From Candidatus Binatota bacterium (GTDB taxonomy: Bacteria > Desulfobacterota > Binatia > UBA1149): DNA of 64,000 nucleotides. The stretch spans positions 1-64,000 of the forward strand of contig DUBO01000042.1 in NCBI GenBank assembly GCA_012960245.1, given 5' to 3'. Each line of letters begins with the position of its first letter. The first letter of the stretch is position 1. The notes beneath the pieces are model-generated. The model made no database searches and was not told the origin of the DNA. It worked only from the letters and a program-made list of their open reading frames with translations. A program made the translations under genes and the position numbers. Shown piece after piece: positions 26,570 through 35,645 of this stretch.

Positions 26570-27166
26570 TTGGCCTATACTCCAGCCCTCGAACGCCTGG
26601 TCAAGTTGCTCGCGCGCCTGCCCGGCATAGGCGAGAAGACCGCCTCGCGCCTGGCTTTCTTCGTGCTTGCTGCCGACAATGGCTACGCGGCTGATCTTTC
26701 TGACGCCATAGCGCGGGTAAAGAGCGACACGCGTTTCTGCTCCCTGTGCTTCGGGCTGACAGAGGATGACCCCTGCTCAATATGCAGCAGCCCCGAGAGG
26801 AGGCACGACCTGGTCTGCGTGGTCGAGGAGCCGTCGGACCTGCTGGCGATTGAGCGCAGTCACGGTTTTGACGGACTTTACCACGTGCTGCAGGGGTCGA
26901 TTTCGCCTCTCGATGGCCGTGGCCCCGAGCAGTTGCGCATTCGCGAACTCGTGGTCCGGCTGGACGGCGACGGGGTAACTGAACTCGTGGTTGCAACCAA
27001 TCCCACGGTGGAGGGCGAGGCCACGGCCGTGTACCTGGCCCGCCTGGTAAAGCCGATGGGCATAACGGTGAGCCGCATCGCCCACGGCATACCGGTGGGC
27101 GGCAACCTGGAGTACACCGACAACGTGACCGTCAGCCGCGCGCTCGAAGGCCGCCGCGAAATGTAG
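26570..27166 (+). CDS. recR: Recombination protein RecR
   Basis: The product has 198 residues. TTG 26570 is the start because it places the conserved AYTPALERLVKLLARLPGIGEKTASRLAFF helix-hairpin-helix at the N-terminus, with GAGG 8 nt upstream. The Cys4 zinc finger is FCSLCFGLTEDDPCSIC and the Toprim domain begins VCVVEEPSDLLAIE. RecR works with RecF and RecO at gapped DNA. It ends the dnaX-ybaB-recR operon. Confidence 0.95.
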   Translation: MAYTPALERLVKLLARLPGIGEKTASRLAFFVLAADNGYAADLSDAIARVKSDTRFCSLCFGLTEDDPCSICSSPERRHDLVCVVEEPSDLLAIERSHGFDGLYHVLQGSISPLDGRGPEQLRIRELVVRLDGDGVTELVVATNPTVEGEATAVYLARLVKPMGITVSRIAHGIPVGGNLEYTDNVTVSRALEGRREM

Positions 27167-27196
27167 CTTGGCGCCTGGTTCTCGCGTCCACCCCGC

Positions 27197-27223
27197 TTGA
27201 CAGTCTTGTCCCGCTCCAATAAT
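27197..27223 (+). promoter_or_regulatory. Predicted promoter of the Fur-family gene
   Basis: A perfect TTGACA -35 (27197-27202) is followed after 15 nt by AATAAT (27218-27223, 5 of 6 bases). Transcription should start near 27230, only about 8 nt before ATG 27238, and there is no Shine-Dalgarno. ATAATCATT within it resembles a Fur/PerR half-site, so autoregulation is possible. Confidence 0.5.
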
Positions 27224-27237
27224 CATTCGCAAAGTCA

Positions 27238-27687
27238 ATGAAAGGTCAACAAGCAACAGGTTTTGCTGCTCCTCAGCTTAATGTGGCCGAAGTTTTTCTG
27301 GCCGCCGAATTATCGCCAACCGTGCAGCGCCGGGTCCTCTACTGCGAGCTACGCGAGCGATCGGACCATCCCGACGCTGACGCCTTGTTCGACGCCGTCA
27401 AGCAACGGCTTCCCGACGTCTCGCTGGCGACGGTATACCGCAACCTGCGTTCGTTCGTGAATGCGGGCATGGCCACCGAGCTGAAGGTCGAAGGGAGCAG
27501 CTCCCGGTGGGACGGTAATACGGAGCGCCATCATCACCTTCTCTGCAGTGCGTGTGGCAACGTCAGTGACTTTTTCAGCGAGGAACTCGACCAGCTTGGT
27601 AATTCGCTCGAGCTGGATTCAGGCTTCGAGGTGCAGGGCCTGGATGTTCGCGTAACCGGCCTGTGCGGCGATTGCCGGGCGCCTTAG
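27238..27687 (+). CDS. Fur/PerR-family transcriptional regulator
   Basis: The product has 149 residues. The winged-helix part contains SLATVYRNLRSFVNAG, the family recognition helix. HHHLLCSACGNV and CGDC supply the two Cys pairs of the structural zinc site, and His-rich HHH is a regulatory metal-site candidate. It lies directly upstream of rubrerythrin and its iron-sulfur neighbours, which fits a PerR-like peroxide or iron sensor controlling that module. PerR versus Fur cannot be settled from sequence alone. Confidence 0.88.
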   Translation: MKGQQATGFAAPQLNVAEVFLAAELSPTVQRRVLYCELRERSDHPDADALFDAVKQRLPDVSLATVYRNLRSFVNAGMATELKVEGSSSRWDGNTERHHHLLCSACGNVSDFFSEELDQLGNSLELDSGFEVQGLDVRVTGLCGDCRAP

Positions 27688-27754
27688 AGCTGCTGGAACC
27701 CAGAGAACCAGAAACACGAAACTTAGAAACGAAGGAGCAAAGGAGAGCAACAAG

Positions 27755-28174
27755 ATGGCAGATTTGAAAGGAACGGGAACACTGGACAACCTCAAGGCGG
27801 CTTTTGCCGGTGAGTCGCAGGCAAACAGGCGGTATCTCTACTTCGCCAAGCAGGCCGACGTGGAGGGCTACCCCGTGATCGCGGGAAACTTTCGCGAGAC
27901 TGCCGAGGGTGAGACCGGCCACGCGCACGGACACCTCGACTACATCAAGACCGTCGGCGACCCGGCCACCGACCTTCCCATAGGCGACACGGCCAGCATG
28001 CTGGCCGCTGCCGTGGCAGGCGAGACCCACGAGTACACCGACATGTACCCGGGCATGGCCAAGACGGCGCGCGAAGAGGGCTTCGACGAGATAGCCGACT
28101 GGTTCGAGACCCTGGCCAAGGCCGAGAAGTCCCACGCCGGACGCTTCCAGGCCCTGCTTGACGAAGTAGGCTGA
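27755..28174 (+). CDS. Rubrerythrin-family diiron protein
   Basis: The product has 139 residues, with AGGAG 9 nt upstream. The ferritin-like four-helix bundle has [13 protein letters not shown], ETGHAHGH and the second-half [20 protein letters not shown], supplying Glu and His diiron ligands. The C-terminal rubredoxin domain is absent, as in short rubrerythrins. Rubrerythrins reduce hydrogen peroxide in oxygen-sensitive cells. The electron donor here may be the downstream iron-sulfur protein, which is an inference. Confidence 0.93.
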   Translation: MADLKGTGTLDNLKAAFAGESQANRRYLYFAKQADVEGYPVIAGNFRETAEGETGHAHGHLDYIKTVGDPATDLPIGDTASMLAAAVAGETHEYTDMYPGMAKTAREEGFDEIADWFETLAKAEKSHAGRFQALLDEVG

Positions 28175-28177
28175 CAC

Positions 28178-28221
28178 GGCCGAATCGGCCCGCCGCCAAG
28201 GGGTGGCGGGTCGATTCGGCC
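28178..28221 (+). promoter_or_regulatory. 17-bp hairpin between rubrerythrin and iron-sulfur gene
   Basis: Arms 28178-28194 and 28205-28221 (GGCCGAATCGG... with ...CGATTCGGCC) pair over 17 bp with one G-U, around a 10-nt loop. It starts 3 nt after the rubrerythrin stop and ends 15 nt before the next ATG. There is no T-run, so it may be an mRNA-stabilising or attenuating element rather than a simple terminator. Confidence 0.65.
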
Positions 28222-28236
28222 TGCAGGCTCAACGCG

Positions 28237-29598
28237 ATGAGTGGTGGTCGAACGATTTCCTACCAGCCCACGGTCGGCCTGAGCTACGATCCCAGCGAAG
28301 CGCTCTACTGGGACAGTGAAGCGCTGAAGGGCGAGGTAGACAGGGTTTTTGACGTCTGTTCGGGCTGTCGCATGTGCTTCAAGTACTGCGATTCTTTTCC
28401 GTTGCTGTTCAAGGAGATCGACGAGGCCTGCGACGGCGATGTGTCGCTGGTTTCGCCAGAGGTCACCGAGCAGGTGATGGACTCCTGCTTCCAGTGCAAG
28501 CTCTGCGAAGTCCAGTGTCCATACACGCCTCGCGACGATCACGAGTTCAAGCTGGATTTTCCGCGCCTGGTGCATCGATGGAAGGCGCAGCGCGCGCGCA
28601 GGAGAAAGGCCAGCCTCGGAGAGCGGGTGCTTGCCAATCCTGACCGCCTTGGCGCCCTGGCAAGAGCGAGCGGCGGCATGGCCAACGTCTTGAACCGATC
28701 GCGTCTTCACCGCTTGTTCATGGAAAAGGTGCTTGGCGTGCACCGCGAAAAGTTGCTCCCGGATTTTGCACGCAGCACTTTCGAGAAGTGGGCCCGCCGC
28801 GACGGCCTGTGCAACAATACCGACGCGCCGGAAGCCGTGCTCTTCCAGACCTGCTTTGTGCAACACAATTCGCCCGAGCTGGGGCGAGACGCTATCGAGG
28901 TACTGCAGCGCAACGGCGTGCAAGTCGTCTGCGCCCAAGGGTTTCGTTGCTGTGGAATGCCGGCTTGGGAAAGCGGCGACCTCGACACCTTGCGGGCCAA
29001 CGCCCGTGTAAACCTTGACCTGCTCGATCCCTTCGTTGAGCTCGGGGCCAGGGTGCTGGCCATCAACCCTACCTGCTCGATGATGATGCGCCGAGAGTGG
29101 CCCGAATTGCTCGAGGGAGAAGATCGCGAGAGAGCACAGCGCCTCGCGCCCCTGGTAGCCGACGTGAGCGAGTACCTGTGGAGCCTGCGCGACGAAGCTC
29201 GCTTCAATACCGATTTTCTCAGCAGCCCCGGCGACAAGGTGGCCTACCACGCGCCCTGTCACCTGCGCGCCCAGGCCGTGGGGTTTCCCGGGCGTGACCT
29301 GCTGCGGGGTATTCCCGGCGTAAAGCCGGCAATGACCATGGAGTGCTGCGGCCACGACGGCACCTGGTCGATGACCGTGCGCGGCTTCGAGGCCTCGGCC
29401 CGCGTGGGCAAGAAGGCCTTCGATGGCATGCAGTCGGCCGACAGCGAAGTGTGGGCCACTGACTGTCCGCTGGCCGCTATACAGTTTGAGCAACACGCCG
29501 GCCGTCGCGCCATGCATCCGCTGACCGTGCTGGCGCGGGCCTACAGGCAGGACGGATTCGAAAAACGATTGCGTGAAGCGGAGGACGAGAGCCCATGA
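28237..29598 (+). CDS. CCG-domain iron-sulfur protein (GlpC/HdrD-like)
   Basis: The product has 453 residues. Two 4Fe-4S motifs lie near the N-terminus ([11 protein letters not shown] at about 46-56, [11 protein letters not shown] at about 85-95). Two CCG domains follow: the first with [13 protein letters not shown], the second with HAPCHLRAQ and [10 protein letters not shown]. These motifs are found in heterodisulfide reductase subunit D and GlpC, which pass electrons or carry thiol-bound clusters. With rubrerythrin and DUF3501 it forms a recurrent cluster, suggesting a peroxide-reducing electron chain. The last 4 bp overlap the next start. Confidence 0.88.
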   Translation: MSGGRTISYQPTVGLSYDPSEALYWDSEALKGEVDRVFDVCSGCRMCFKYCDSFPLLFKEIDEACDGDVSLVSPEVTEQVMDSCFQCKLCEVQCPYTPRDDHEFKLDFPRLVHRWKAQRARRRKASLGERVLANPDRLGALARASGGMANVLNRSRLHRLFMEKVLGVHREKLLPDFARSTFEKWARRDGLCNNTDAPEAVLFQTCFVQHNSPELGRDAIEVLQRNGVQVVCAQGFRCCGMPAWESGDLDTLRANARVNLDLLDPFVELGARVLAINPTCSMMMRREWPELLEGEDRERAQRLAPLVADVSEYLWSLRDEARFNTDFLSSPGDKVAYHAPCHLRAQAVGFPGRDLLRGIPGVKPAMTMECCGHDGTWSMTVRGFEASARVGKKAFDGMQSADSEVWATDCPLAAIQFEQHAGRRAMHPLTVLARAYRQDGFEKRLREAEDESP

Positions 29599-30158
29599 GG
29601 CGTGTAGAGCGTGATGAAATAATCGACTACGTCAGTTACCAGGAGCAGCGTGATCCCATACGGACGAGGGTGATGGCGCTCAAGAAGGTCAGGCGCGTGC
29701 ATGTGGGTGAGTATCTCACCTTCTTGTTCGAGAACCACGACACGGTGCTTTACCAGGTGCAGGAAATGATGCGGGTGGAGTGCATCGTACGCGAGGTCGA
29801 TATCGAGCACGAGATGATGACTTACAATGAGCTGCTGGGCGGGGAGGGTGAACTCGGCTGCACACTCCTGGTTGAAATCGACGACGCAGAAATCCGTGCC
29901 GAGCTGTTGTCACGCTGGCAGGATCTTCCCGACCACGTGTACGTGGAGACCGCCGACGGCAGAAAGCTGGGCCCGGTCATAGACGAGCGGCAACGCGACG
30001 ACCGCAGACTGTCGACCGTGCAGTACCTCAAGTTTGCCCTGGGCCGCTCGGTCCCGGTGGCCGTTGGTGTTGGCTACCCCGCTGGCGGTATAACCGCGCG
30101 CAGCGAGCTGACAGAGGACCAGGCACAGGCCCTGTTGACTGACCTCGGAGACAGCTGA
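29595..30158 (+). CDS. DUF3501 family protein
   Basis: The product has 187 residues. It begins [20 protein letters not shown], continues with [18 protein letters not shown], and ends with [10 protein letters not shown], all typical of DUF3501. ATGA overlaps the previous stop, so translation is coupled. The family function is unknown. Its repeated company with rubrerythrin and CCG iron-sulfur proteins suggests a role in that complex. Confidence 0.85.
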   Translation: MRRVERDEIIDYVSYQEQRDPIRTRVMALKKVRRVHVGEYLTFLFENHDTVLYQVQEMMRVECIVREVDIEHEMMTYNELLGGEGELGCTLLVEIDDAEIRAELLSRWQDLPDHVYVETADGRKLGPVIDERQRDDRRLSTVQYLKFALGRSVPVAVGVGYPAGGITARSELTEDQAQALLTDLGDS

Positions 30159-30180
30159 AGTACCTACCCAGGGGGAATCA

Positions 30181-30996
30181 ATGGCGAGACTTGAAGGAAA
30201 GACAGCGCTGGTAACCGGTGCAGCCTCTGGCATAGGCGCGGCCACGGCCTTGGCGTTTGCCCGCGAGGGCGCGCGCGTAGCGGGCCTGGACCTGGCCCAG
30301 CCCGATGCGCAGGCCTGGACCGAGGTCGAGGTAGCTGCTTCGGCCGGGGCTGCGCGATTTGAAATTGCCGACGTGACCGATCCCGACGCGGTGTCGGCAG
30401 CCGTTGCCCGCGTGGCCGACGACTTCGGGTCCATAGACGTGCTGGTAAACGCCGCCGGGGTCGGCGGCGGCGGTGCGGTTCACGATCTCGCTATAGAGGA
30501 GTGGGACCGTATCATTGACGTCAACCTCAAGGGCACCTTTCTAGTAAACAGGGCCGTCCTGCCGCACATGATGGAGCGCCGTTCGGGCAGTGTGATAAAC
30601 ATCGCGAGCATCGAGGGACTGGAGGGCACCGAGGGTGGCAGCGCCTACAACGCGAGCAAGGGGGGCGTGGTATTGCTCACCAAGAACATGGCCATGGACT
30701 ACGGCCGGATGGGTATACGGGTGAACGCAATCTGCCCGGGCTTTGTTCGCACGCCCTTGACGGCACTGCTGTTTGAGCAGGGCATGGAAGAATACCTCGA
30801 CTCCTTTATCGAGCATCACCAGCTTGGCCGCATTGGGGAGCCCCACGAGATAGCCGCCGGGGCGCTGTTCCTGGCGAGCGAAGACGCGTCGTTCGTGAGC
30901 GGTCACTCGCTGGTGATAGACGGCGGCATGACGGCCGGCCACAGCGTGGGCTTTCGGAGCATGATGGGGCTGGAACCCGACGGCGAGGATGCGTGA
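30181..30996 (+). CDS. Short-chain dehydrogenase/reductase
   Basis: The product has 271 residues with AGGGGG upstream. Cofactor motif TGAASGIG is at 12-19, Asp37 after the second strand suggests NAD, and the active-site residues are Ser143, Tyr156 and Lys160 (YNASK). PGFVRTPLT follows. It is a classical SDR with an unassigned substrate. The stop overlaps the next gene's GTG by 4 bp. Confidence 0.9.
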   Translation: MARLEGKTALVTGAASGIGAATALAFAREGARVAGLDLAQPDAQAWTEVEVAASAGAARFEIADVTDPDAVSAAVARVADDFGSIDVLVNAAGVGGGGAVHDLAIEEWDRIIDVNLKGTFLVNRAVLPHMMERRSGSVINIASIEGLEGTEGGSAYNASKGGVVLLTKNMAMDYGRMGIRVNAICPGFVRTPLTALLFEQGMEEYLDSFIEHHQLGRIGEPHEIAAGALFLASEDASFVSGHSLVIDGGMTAGHSVGFRSMMGLEPDGEDA

Positions 30997-31457
30997 CGGT
31001 GGCAAAGCTCGACGACATCGAAGAGATACGCCAGCTCAAGTACCGCTATTTTCGTTGCCTGGACAGCAAGGATTGGGACGGGTTGGCCGACTGCCTGGCC
31101 CAGGACTGCAGCGCGGCTTACGACAGCGGCAAGTACTCCTACCAGGGCCGCGACGCGATAATGGAGTTTCTGAGCGGCTCGTTGGGTAGCAGCGAGATCG
31201 TGAGCCTGCACCACGGCCACCATCCCGAAATTGAGCTGACCGGCAGCGACAGCGCGCGCGGCACCTGGTATCTCGAGGATTACCTGGTCTTCGTGGAGGC
31301 CGACGCGCGCTTGCGCGGCGCGGCTTTTTACCACGACGAGTATCGCCGGGTTGACGGCTCCTGGAAGATCAGCCGCACCGGCTACGTGCGCACTTTTGAA
31401 GAAAGCAACGACGGCTCGGGCTGGAAGCTCAACAGTTACGGCGACCAGCTGAAGTAG
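30993..31457 (+). CDS. SnoaL-like (NTF2-fold) protein
   Basis: The product has 154 residues from GTG 30993; a second GTG at 30999 is also possible. The N-terminal IEEIRQLKYRYFRCLDSKDWDGLADCL is typical of SnoaL_4-type NTF2-fold proteins. These act as isomerases, dehydratases or binding proteins, including in steroid and aromatic ring metabolism. Translational coupling to the SDR suggests both act on the same substrate. Confidence 0.82.
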   Translation: MTVAKLDDIEEIRQLKYRYFRCLDSKDWDGLADCLAQDCSAAYDSGKYSYQGRDAIMEFLSGSLGSSEIVSLHHGHHPEIELTGSDSARGTWYLEDYLVFVEADARLRGAAFYHDEYRRVDGSWKISRTGYVRTFEESNDGSGWKLNSYGDQLK

Positions 31458-31480
31458 CCTGTCGGCTGAAAGGCCGGCTG

Positions 31481-32359
31481 TCAGTCGCTGTTAACCGGCT
31501 GTATCACTTCGCGGGCGTAACGCTCGAAGGCCGACAGCTTGGCGTCGAGCGGGACCTGTTCGCGGCCTTCGTACAGCACCCAGGGCATGGTGAGTATGCC
31601 GGTGACTCCTTTTTTGCCCAGCTCACTTATGGCTGCCGGTTCAAAGGCATCGATGGGCGACACCCAGGACTCAAAAGGGGAGTCGGCCTTGCCCAGCTCA
31701 CGCCGCCGTTGCTCGATCCAATCGAGCGAGGCGAGAATCTCTTCGCTGCTCTGCCGTTCGGAAATCCAACCGTCGTTTTCGGCCGCGCGTTTCAGGGCCC
31801 GCTGCGAAGTGCCGCCCACCAGGATTCTCGGCGCCGCGGGAGGCTTCGGCTGCATGGTGATCTCGGGAAAGTCGTAGAATTCGCCGTGGTGTTGCTGCCA
31901 GCCCCCGGTCGAAAGTTTGCGGATGACGGCTATGGCTTCGTCGGCGCGCCGACCGCGCGCGGCAAACTGCTGGTCGGCCAGCTCGAACTCCTCGCGCATC
32001 CAACCCATGCCCACGCCCAGGGCCACGCGGTCGCGGCTCATTACCGACAGCGTGGAGAGTTGTTTTGCCACGTGTACGGGGTGGCGGGCAGGCAGGACGT
32101 AAATGTTGGTAAAGAATTCGAGGGTCTCGGTGGCGGCGGCCATCATGGCGATGGCCACCAGCGGGTCGGGCCAGGGGGTTGTCTCTTGGTCCCACCAGGG
32201 CAGCCCGTCATCGGTGTAGGGATACTTGGATTCAAGCTGCCGCGGAAAGGCCAGGTGGTCGGACACAGCCACGGCGGCAAAACCGTGACCTTCGGCAGCC
32301 CGCGCAAGTTCGACGAAGTGCAGGGGGTCGTTCATGGCGGTGGCGCAGGCAAACTTCAT
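31481..32359 (-). CDS. LLM-class F420-type flavin-dependent oxidoreductase
   Basis: The product has 292 residues with a luciferase-like (bacterial luciferase fold) sequence: AVAVSDHLAFP near residue 30, VALGVGMGWMREEFE near 112, and PRILVGGTSQRALKRAAENDGW. It resembles the probable-F420-dependent TIGR03619 group. Actinobacteria and some other lineages use such enzymes for lipid and xenobiotic redox steps. The substrate is unknown, and F420 versus FMN cannot be decided here. Confidence 0.88.
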   Translation of the reverse strand: MKFACATAMNDPLHFVELARAAEGHGFAAVAVSDHLAFPRQLESKYPYTDDGLPWWDQETTPWPDPLVAIAMMAAATETLEFFTNIYVLPARHPVHVAKQLSTLSVMSRDRVALGVGMGWMREEFELADQQFAARGRRADEAIAVIRKLSTGGWQQHHGEFYDFPEITMQPKPPAAPRILVGGTSQRALKRAAENDGWISERQSSEEILASLDWIEQRRRELGKADSPFESWVSPIDAFEPAAISELGKKGVTGILTMPWVLYEGREQVPLDAKLSAFERYAREVIQPVNSD

Positions 32360-32456
32360 GGTGGTGTTTCACTTACAAGTTGCCGTCGACAGTGACAACA
32401 GACAAAGTGTTCCGTCACGCGCCGGCGAAGCCGGCCGGGCGAAGGGGGAACTCGAC

Positions 32457-34223
32457 TTGAGACTCAACTACAAGACCATGCCAGCGCTGGTGCCAGCGCT
32501 GATGCCAGCGCTGATGATGACACTGCTGCTGTCCTCCTTCGCGTGCGGCCGAGCCGACGACAGCACTGACGGCCCGCGCCTGGTGGCCAGCCCCGAGGGT
32601 CTCGCGCAGCACAGCGCCGAATTCGAGAAAAAGATCTACCGGGTCAATGAAAGCGTGCATGTGGCGGTGGGCTACGCGCTGGCCAACGCCATAATGATCG
32701 AAGGTGACGACGGCGTCATTATCGTTGACACCACCGAGAGCCTGGAGACCGGGCACGAGGTGCGGCAGGCGTTTCGCCGGCTGGTCGACAAGCCCGTCGC
32801 TGCCATCATATATACCCACAACCACAGCGACCACGTGCTGGGGGCGCGCGCCTTCGTGGACGATCCCGACAACCCGCCGGCGGTATACGCGCACAGCAGC
32901 ACCGAGGCTCATATAAACCGCATCATCAACGTGGTGAGGCCGGCCATCGTGCACCGCAGCATGCAGATGTTCGGAAACTACCTTCCCGAAGACCAGCAGG
33001 TGAACTGCGGCATAGGGCCGCGCCTGCACACCGGCCACGGTGGCGGCACCGCGGCCTTGATCAGGCCCACGCATACTTTTGACGACGAGCTCGACGTTGA
33101 GATTGCAGGCGTGCGCATCAGGCTCGTGCACGCACCCGGGGAGACGCCCGACCAGTTATTTGTGTGGCTGCCCGACAGCAGGACCCTGCTGCCCGGCGAT
33201 AATTTCTACCGCGCGTTTCCCAACCTCTACACCATACGCGGCACCGGTTACCGCGATGTCATGGACTGGGTACGCAGCCTCGACGCCATGCGCCGTTACC
33301 AGCCCGAGTACCTCGTGCCCAGTCACACTCGGCCACTGGAGGGCGGGGCTCACATAGAAGAGCAACTCAGGGATTACCGCGACGCTATACAGTACGTTCA
33401 TGACCAGTCGATACGCGGGATCAACAAGGGCCTGACACCCGGAGAACTCGTGGACTTCGTGAGCCTGCCTGTCCACCTCGCCGAGAACCCGTGGCTGCAG
33501 GAGTACTATGGCACCGTGGAGTGGTCGGTGCGGTCGGTGTTCGACGGCTACCTCGGCTGGTTTGACGGCAACACGGCCACGCTTTCTCCGGTGGCGCCCG
33601 ACCGGCGCGCGCGTCTTATGGCCGAACTCGCTTCGGGCGAGCGCACGCTTGAGCAGGCGGCGCAGGAAGCCCTGGATGGGGGTGATGCGGCCTGGGCGGC
33701 CGAGCTGAGCGACCAGCTCGTGCGCCTCGAACCCGGCAACGAGGGTTTCAGGACACTCAAAGCCCGTGCCCTCGAAGCGCTGGCGGCGGGCCAGGTGAGC
33801 CCCAACGGAAGATATTTTTATCTCACCCAGGCCGGTTTTCTGCGCGGCGAGATCGTCCCCGACGAGGGGCCTGAGCTCAACCTGACCGACGAGATGTTCT
33901 ACGGCTTTCCGCTCGCCGACATCATGAGCTCGATGGCTGTGCGCCTCGACGCTGACAAGGCGGCCGACGTGGACCGGGTGGTGGGCTTCGTGTTTCCCGA
34001 CACCGAAGAGAAGTTCATGTTGCACGTCAGGCGCGGGGTCGTCGAGGTGCAGCCCTACTTTTTCGCAGAGCCGGAGGTCACGGTGACGGTCGCGTCGACG
34101 ACGTGGAAAGACATCCTCGTTCGCCGTCGCAACCCGGTGGCCGCGTTTGCATCCGGCGACGTCAAGGTCGAAGGAGGCGCGTTGGACCTGGTGGGCTTCC
34201 TGGCGCTGTTTGACCGGGCCTGA
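32457..34223 (+). CDS. Alkyl-sulfatase-like metallo-beta-lactamase lipoprotein
   Basis: The product has 588 residues. TTG 32457 is preferred because AGGGGG lies 8 nt upstream and it gives an Arg/Lys-containing N-terminus; ATG 32478 is the alternative. The leader ends SSFAC with Cys30, a non-canonical lipobox. The MBL motif THNHSDH has His121, His123, Asp125 and His126. A helical dimerisation-like region and a C-terminal SCP2-like domain match the SdsA1/BDS1 alkyl-sulfatase layout. Hydrolysis of alkyl sulfate esters is the likely role, though related linear esterases exist. It diverges from the LLM gene. Confidence 0.82.
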   Translation: MRLNYKTMPALVPALMPALMMTLLLSSFACGRADDSTDGPRLVASPEGLAQHSAEFEKKIYRVNESVHVAVGYALANAIMIEGDDGVIIVDTTESLETGHEVRQAFRRLVDKPVAAIIYTHNHSDHVLGARAFVDDPDNPPAVYAHSSTEAHINRIINVVRPAIVHRSMQMFGNYLPEDQQVNCGIGPRLHTGHGGGTAALIRPTHTFDDELDVEIAGVRIRLVHAPGETPDQLFVWLPDSRTLLPGDNFYRAFPNLYTIRGTGYRDVMDWVRSLDAMRRYQPEYLVPSHTRPLEGGAHIEEQLRDYRDAIQYVHDQSIRGINKGLTPGELVDFVSLPVHLAENPWLQEYYGTVEWSVRSVFDGYLGWFDGNTATLSPVAPDRRARLMAELASGERTLEQAAQEALDGGDAAWAAELSDQLVRLEPGNEGFRTLKARALEALAAGQVSPNGRYFYLTQAGFLRGEIVPDEGPELNLTDEMFYGFPLADIMSSMAVRLDADKAADVDRVVGFVFPDTEEKFMLHVRRGVVEVQPYFFAEPEVTVTVASTTWKDILVRRRNPVAAFASGDVKVEGGALDLVGFLALFDRA

Positions 34224-34241
34224 AGGGGAGGCCAGTCGCTT

Positions 34242-34676
34242 TCAGAGGATGAGCGTGACCGGGCCCTGGTTGACCAGGCTCACGTCCATCATGGCGCCGA
34301 ACACGCCCTCGGCCACGGTCAATCCGTGGCCGCGCAGCGCTTCGCAGAACTCGCGGTAGATCGGCTCGGCCTGTTCGGGTGGCGCAGCGGCGGTAAACGA
34401 TGGCCGCCGCCCTGATTTTTTTTCGTTAGCGCAGAGGGTGAACTGGGAAATCGCCAGCACCTGGCCGTTGACCTGGGCGAGATCGAGGTTCATGCGGCCG
34501 TTCTCGTCGGCAAATACTCTCAGGCCGGCCACGCGGGTGGCCAGCGTCCGCGCCTGCTCGGCGGTGTCGGCGTGCTCTACGCCCAGGAGCACCACGAAGC
34601 CGGTATCGATGCTGCCCACGCAGCTCCCGTCTACCTCGACCCGCGCTTGGCTCACCCTCTGTATGACCGCCTTCAT
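34242..34676 (-). CDS. dtd: D-aminoacyl-tRNA deacylase
   Basis: The product has 144 residues, full family length. It starts [17 protein letters not shown] and has SQFTL and the Gly-cis-Pro motif in VNQGPVT. The usual NDGPVT is here NQGPVT. Dtd removes D-amino acids and glycine from mischarged tRNAs. Confidence 0.95.
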   Translation of the reverse strand: MKAVIQRVSQARVEVDGSCVGSIDTGFVVLLGVEHADTAEQARTLATRVAGLRVFADENGRMNLDLAQVNGQVLAISQFTLCANEKKSGRRPSFTAAAPPEQAEPIYREFCEALRGHGLTVAEGVFGAMMDVSLVNQGPVTLIL

Positions 34677-34778
34677 GCCGGCGGTAAAACTGCCCTGAAC
34701 CGGCGCTGGGGTAAAGGGCAGCCGGGCGCAACAAGGCGTGGCGGTTACAAGCAGCGCGTCCTGTGTTAAAGAGAGCAG

Positions 34779-35582
34779 ATGAAGCGAGTACTACTGGAAA
34801 AGCCCCGCGAGCACGTGAGCGTGGTCAGGTTCAACGAGCCCGACCGCATGAACCCGATGAATTTTGCAATGGTGGAGGACCTATACGGCGTCCTCGCCGA
34901 GGTTTCGGGGGACAACGACTGCAAGGTGGTCATACTCACCGGCGCCGGCGCGGGCTTCTGTTCGGGCATGGATCTCGACGACACGGGGCTGCCGCCTGGA
35001 TCGGACGGCCTGCCGATGTCGCGCATTGCGACCCTGGCCATGGACTACATGGCGGGAATAGTGCCGGCGCTCAAGGGTATGCGGCAGCCGGTGATCGGCG
35101 CCATAAACGGCCCGGCCGTTGGCGGGGGGTTCTGCGTGGCGCTGGGCTGCGACATTCGCGTGGCTGCGACGTCGTCCTGTTTCAAGGGTGCGGGCATTAT
35201 TAACGGGCTCACGGGTACCGAGCTGGGCATAAGCTGGCTGTTGCCGCGCATGGTGGGGTTGTCGAGGGCCAACGAGATACTGCTCACCGGCAGGAAGGTC
35301 AGTGCCGAGGAGGCCGAGCGCATCGGGCTGGTGAGCCGGGTGGTAGAAGACGGCGCGTTGATGGACAGCTGCCTCGACATGGCGGCGGCCATCTGCGAGC
35401 TGTCGACGCACGGCGTGGCCATGACCAAGAAAGTGCTGTGGTCTAATCTCGAGACCGCGAGTCTCGACGCGGCCATCGAAATGGAAAGTCGCAACCAGCT
35501 GTTGGTGCGCCTTACCACCAACAACCTGGCCGAGTTTCTCAAGGCCCGCAGCGAAGGTCGTAAACCCGTCTACGAGGACTGA
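34779..35582 (+). CDS. Enoyl-CoA hydratase/isomerase family protein
   Basis: The product has 267 residues of crotonase fold. [12 protein letters not shown] and [21 protein letters not shown] form the CoA oxyanion-hole regions, and [15 protein letters not shown] carries a catalytic Glu candidate. It probably acts in fatty-acid or related acyl-CoA degradation. The neighbouring LLM oxidoreductase converges on it. Confidence 0.9.
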   Translation: MKRVLLEKPREHVSVVRFNEPDRMNPMNFAMVEDLYGVLAEVSGDNDCKVVILTGAGAGFCSGMDLDDTGLPPGSDGLPMSRIATLAMDYMAGIVPALKGMRQPVIGAINGPAVGGGFCVALGCDIRVAATSSCFKGAGIINGLTGTELGISWLLPRMVGLSRANEILLTGRKVSAEEAERIGLVSRVVEDGALMDSCLDMAAAICELSTHGVAMTKKVLWSNLETASLDAAIEMESRNQLLVRLTTNNLAEFLKARSEGRKPVYED

Positions 35583-35645
35583 GCGCGGGCGTACAGTAAG
35601 GGTGCGGGGACGGCTCGGGGTAGGTCTCGCGGCCGCCAGCAGCCT

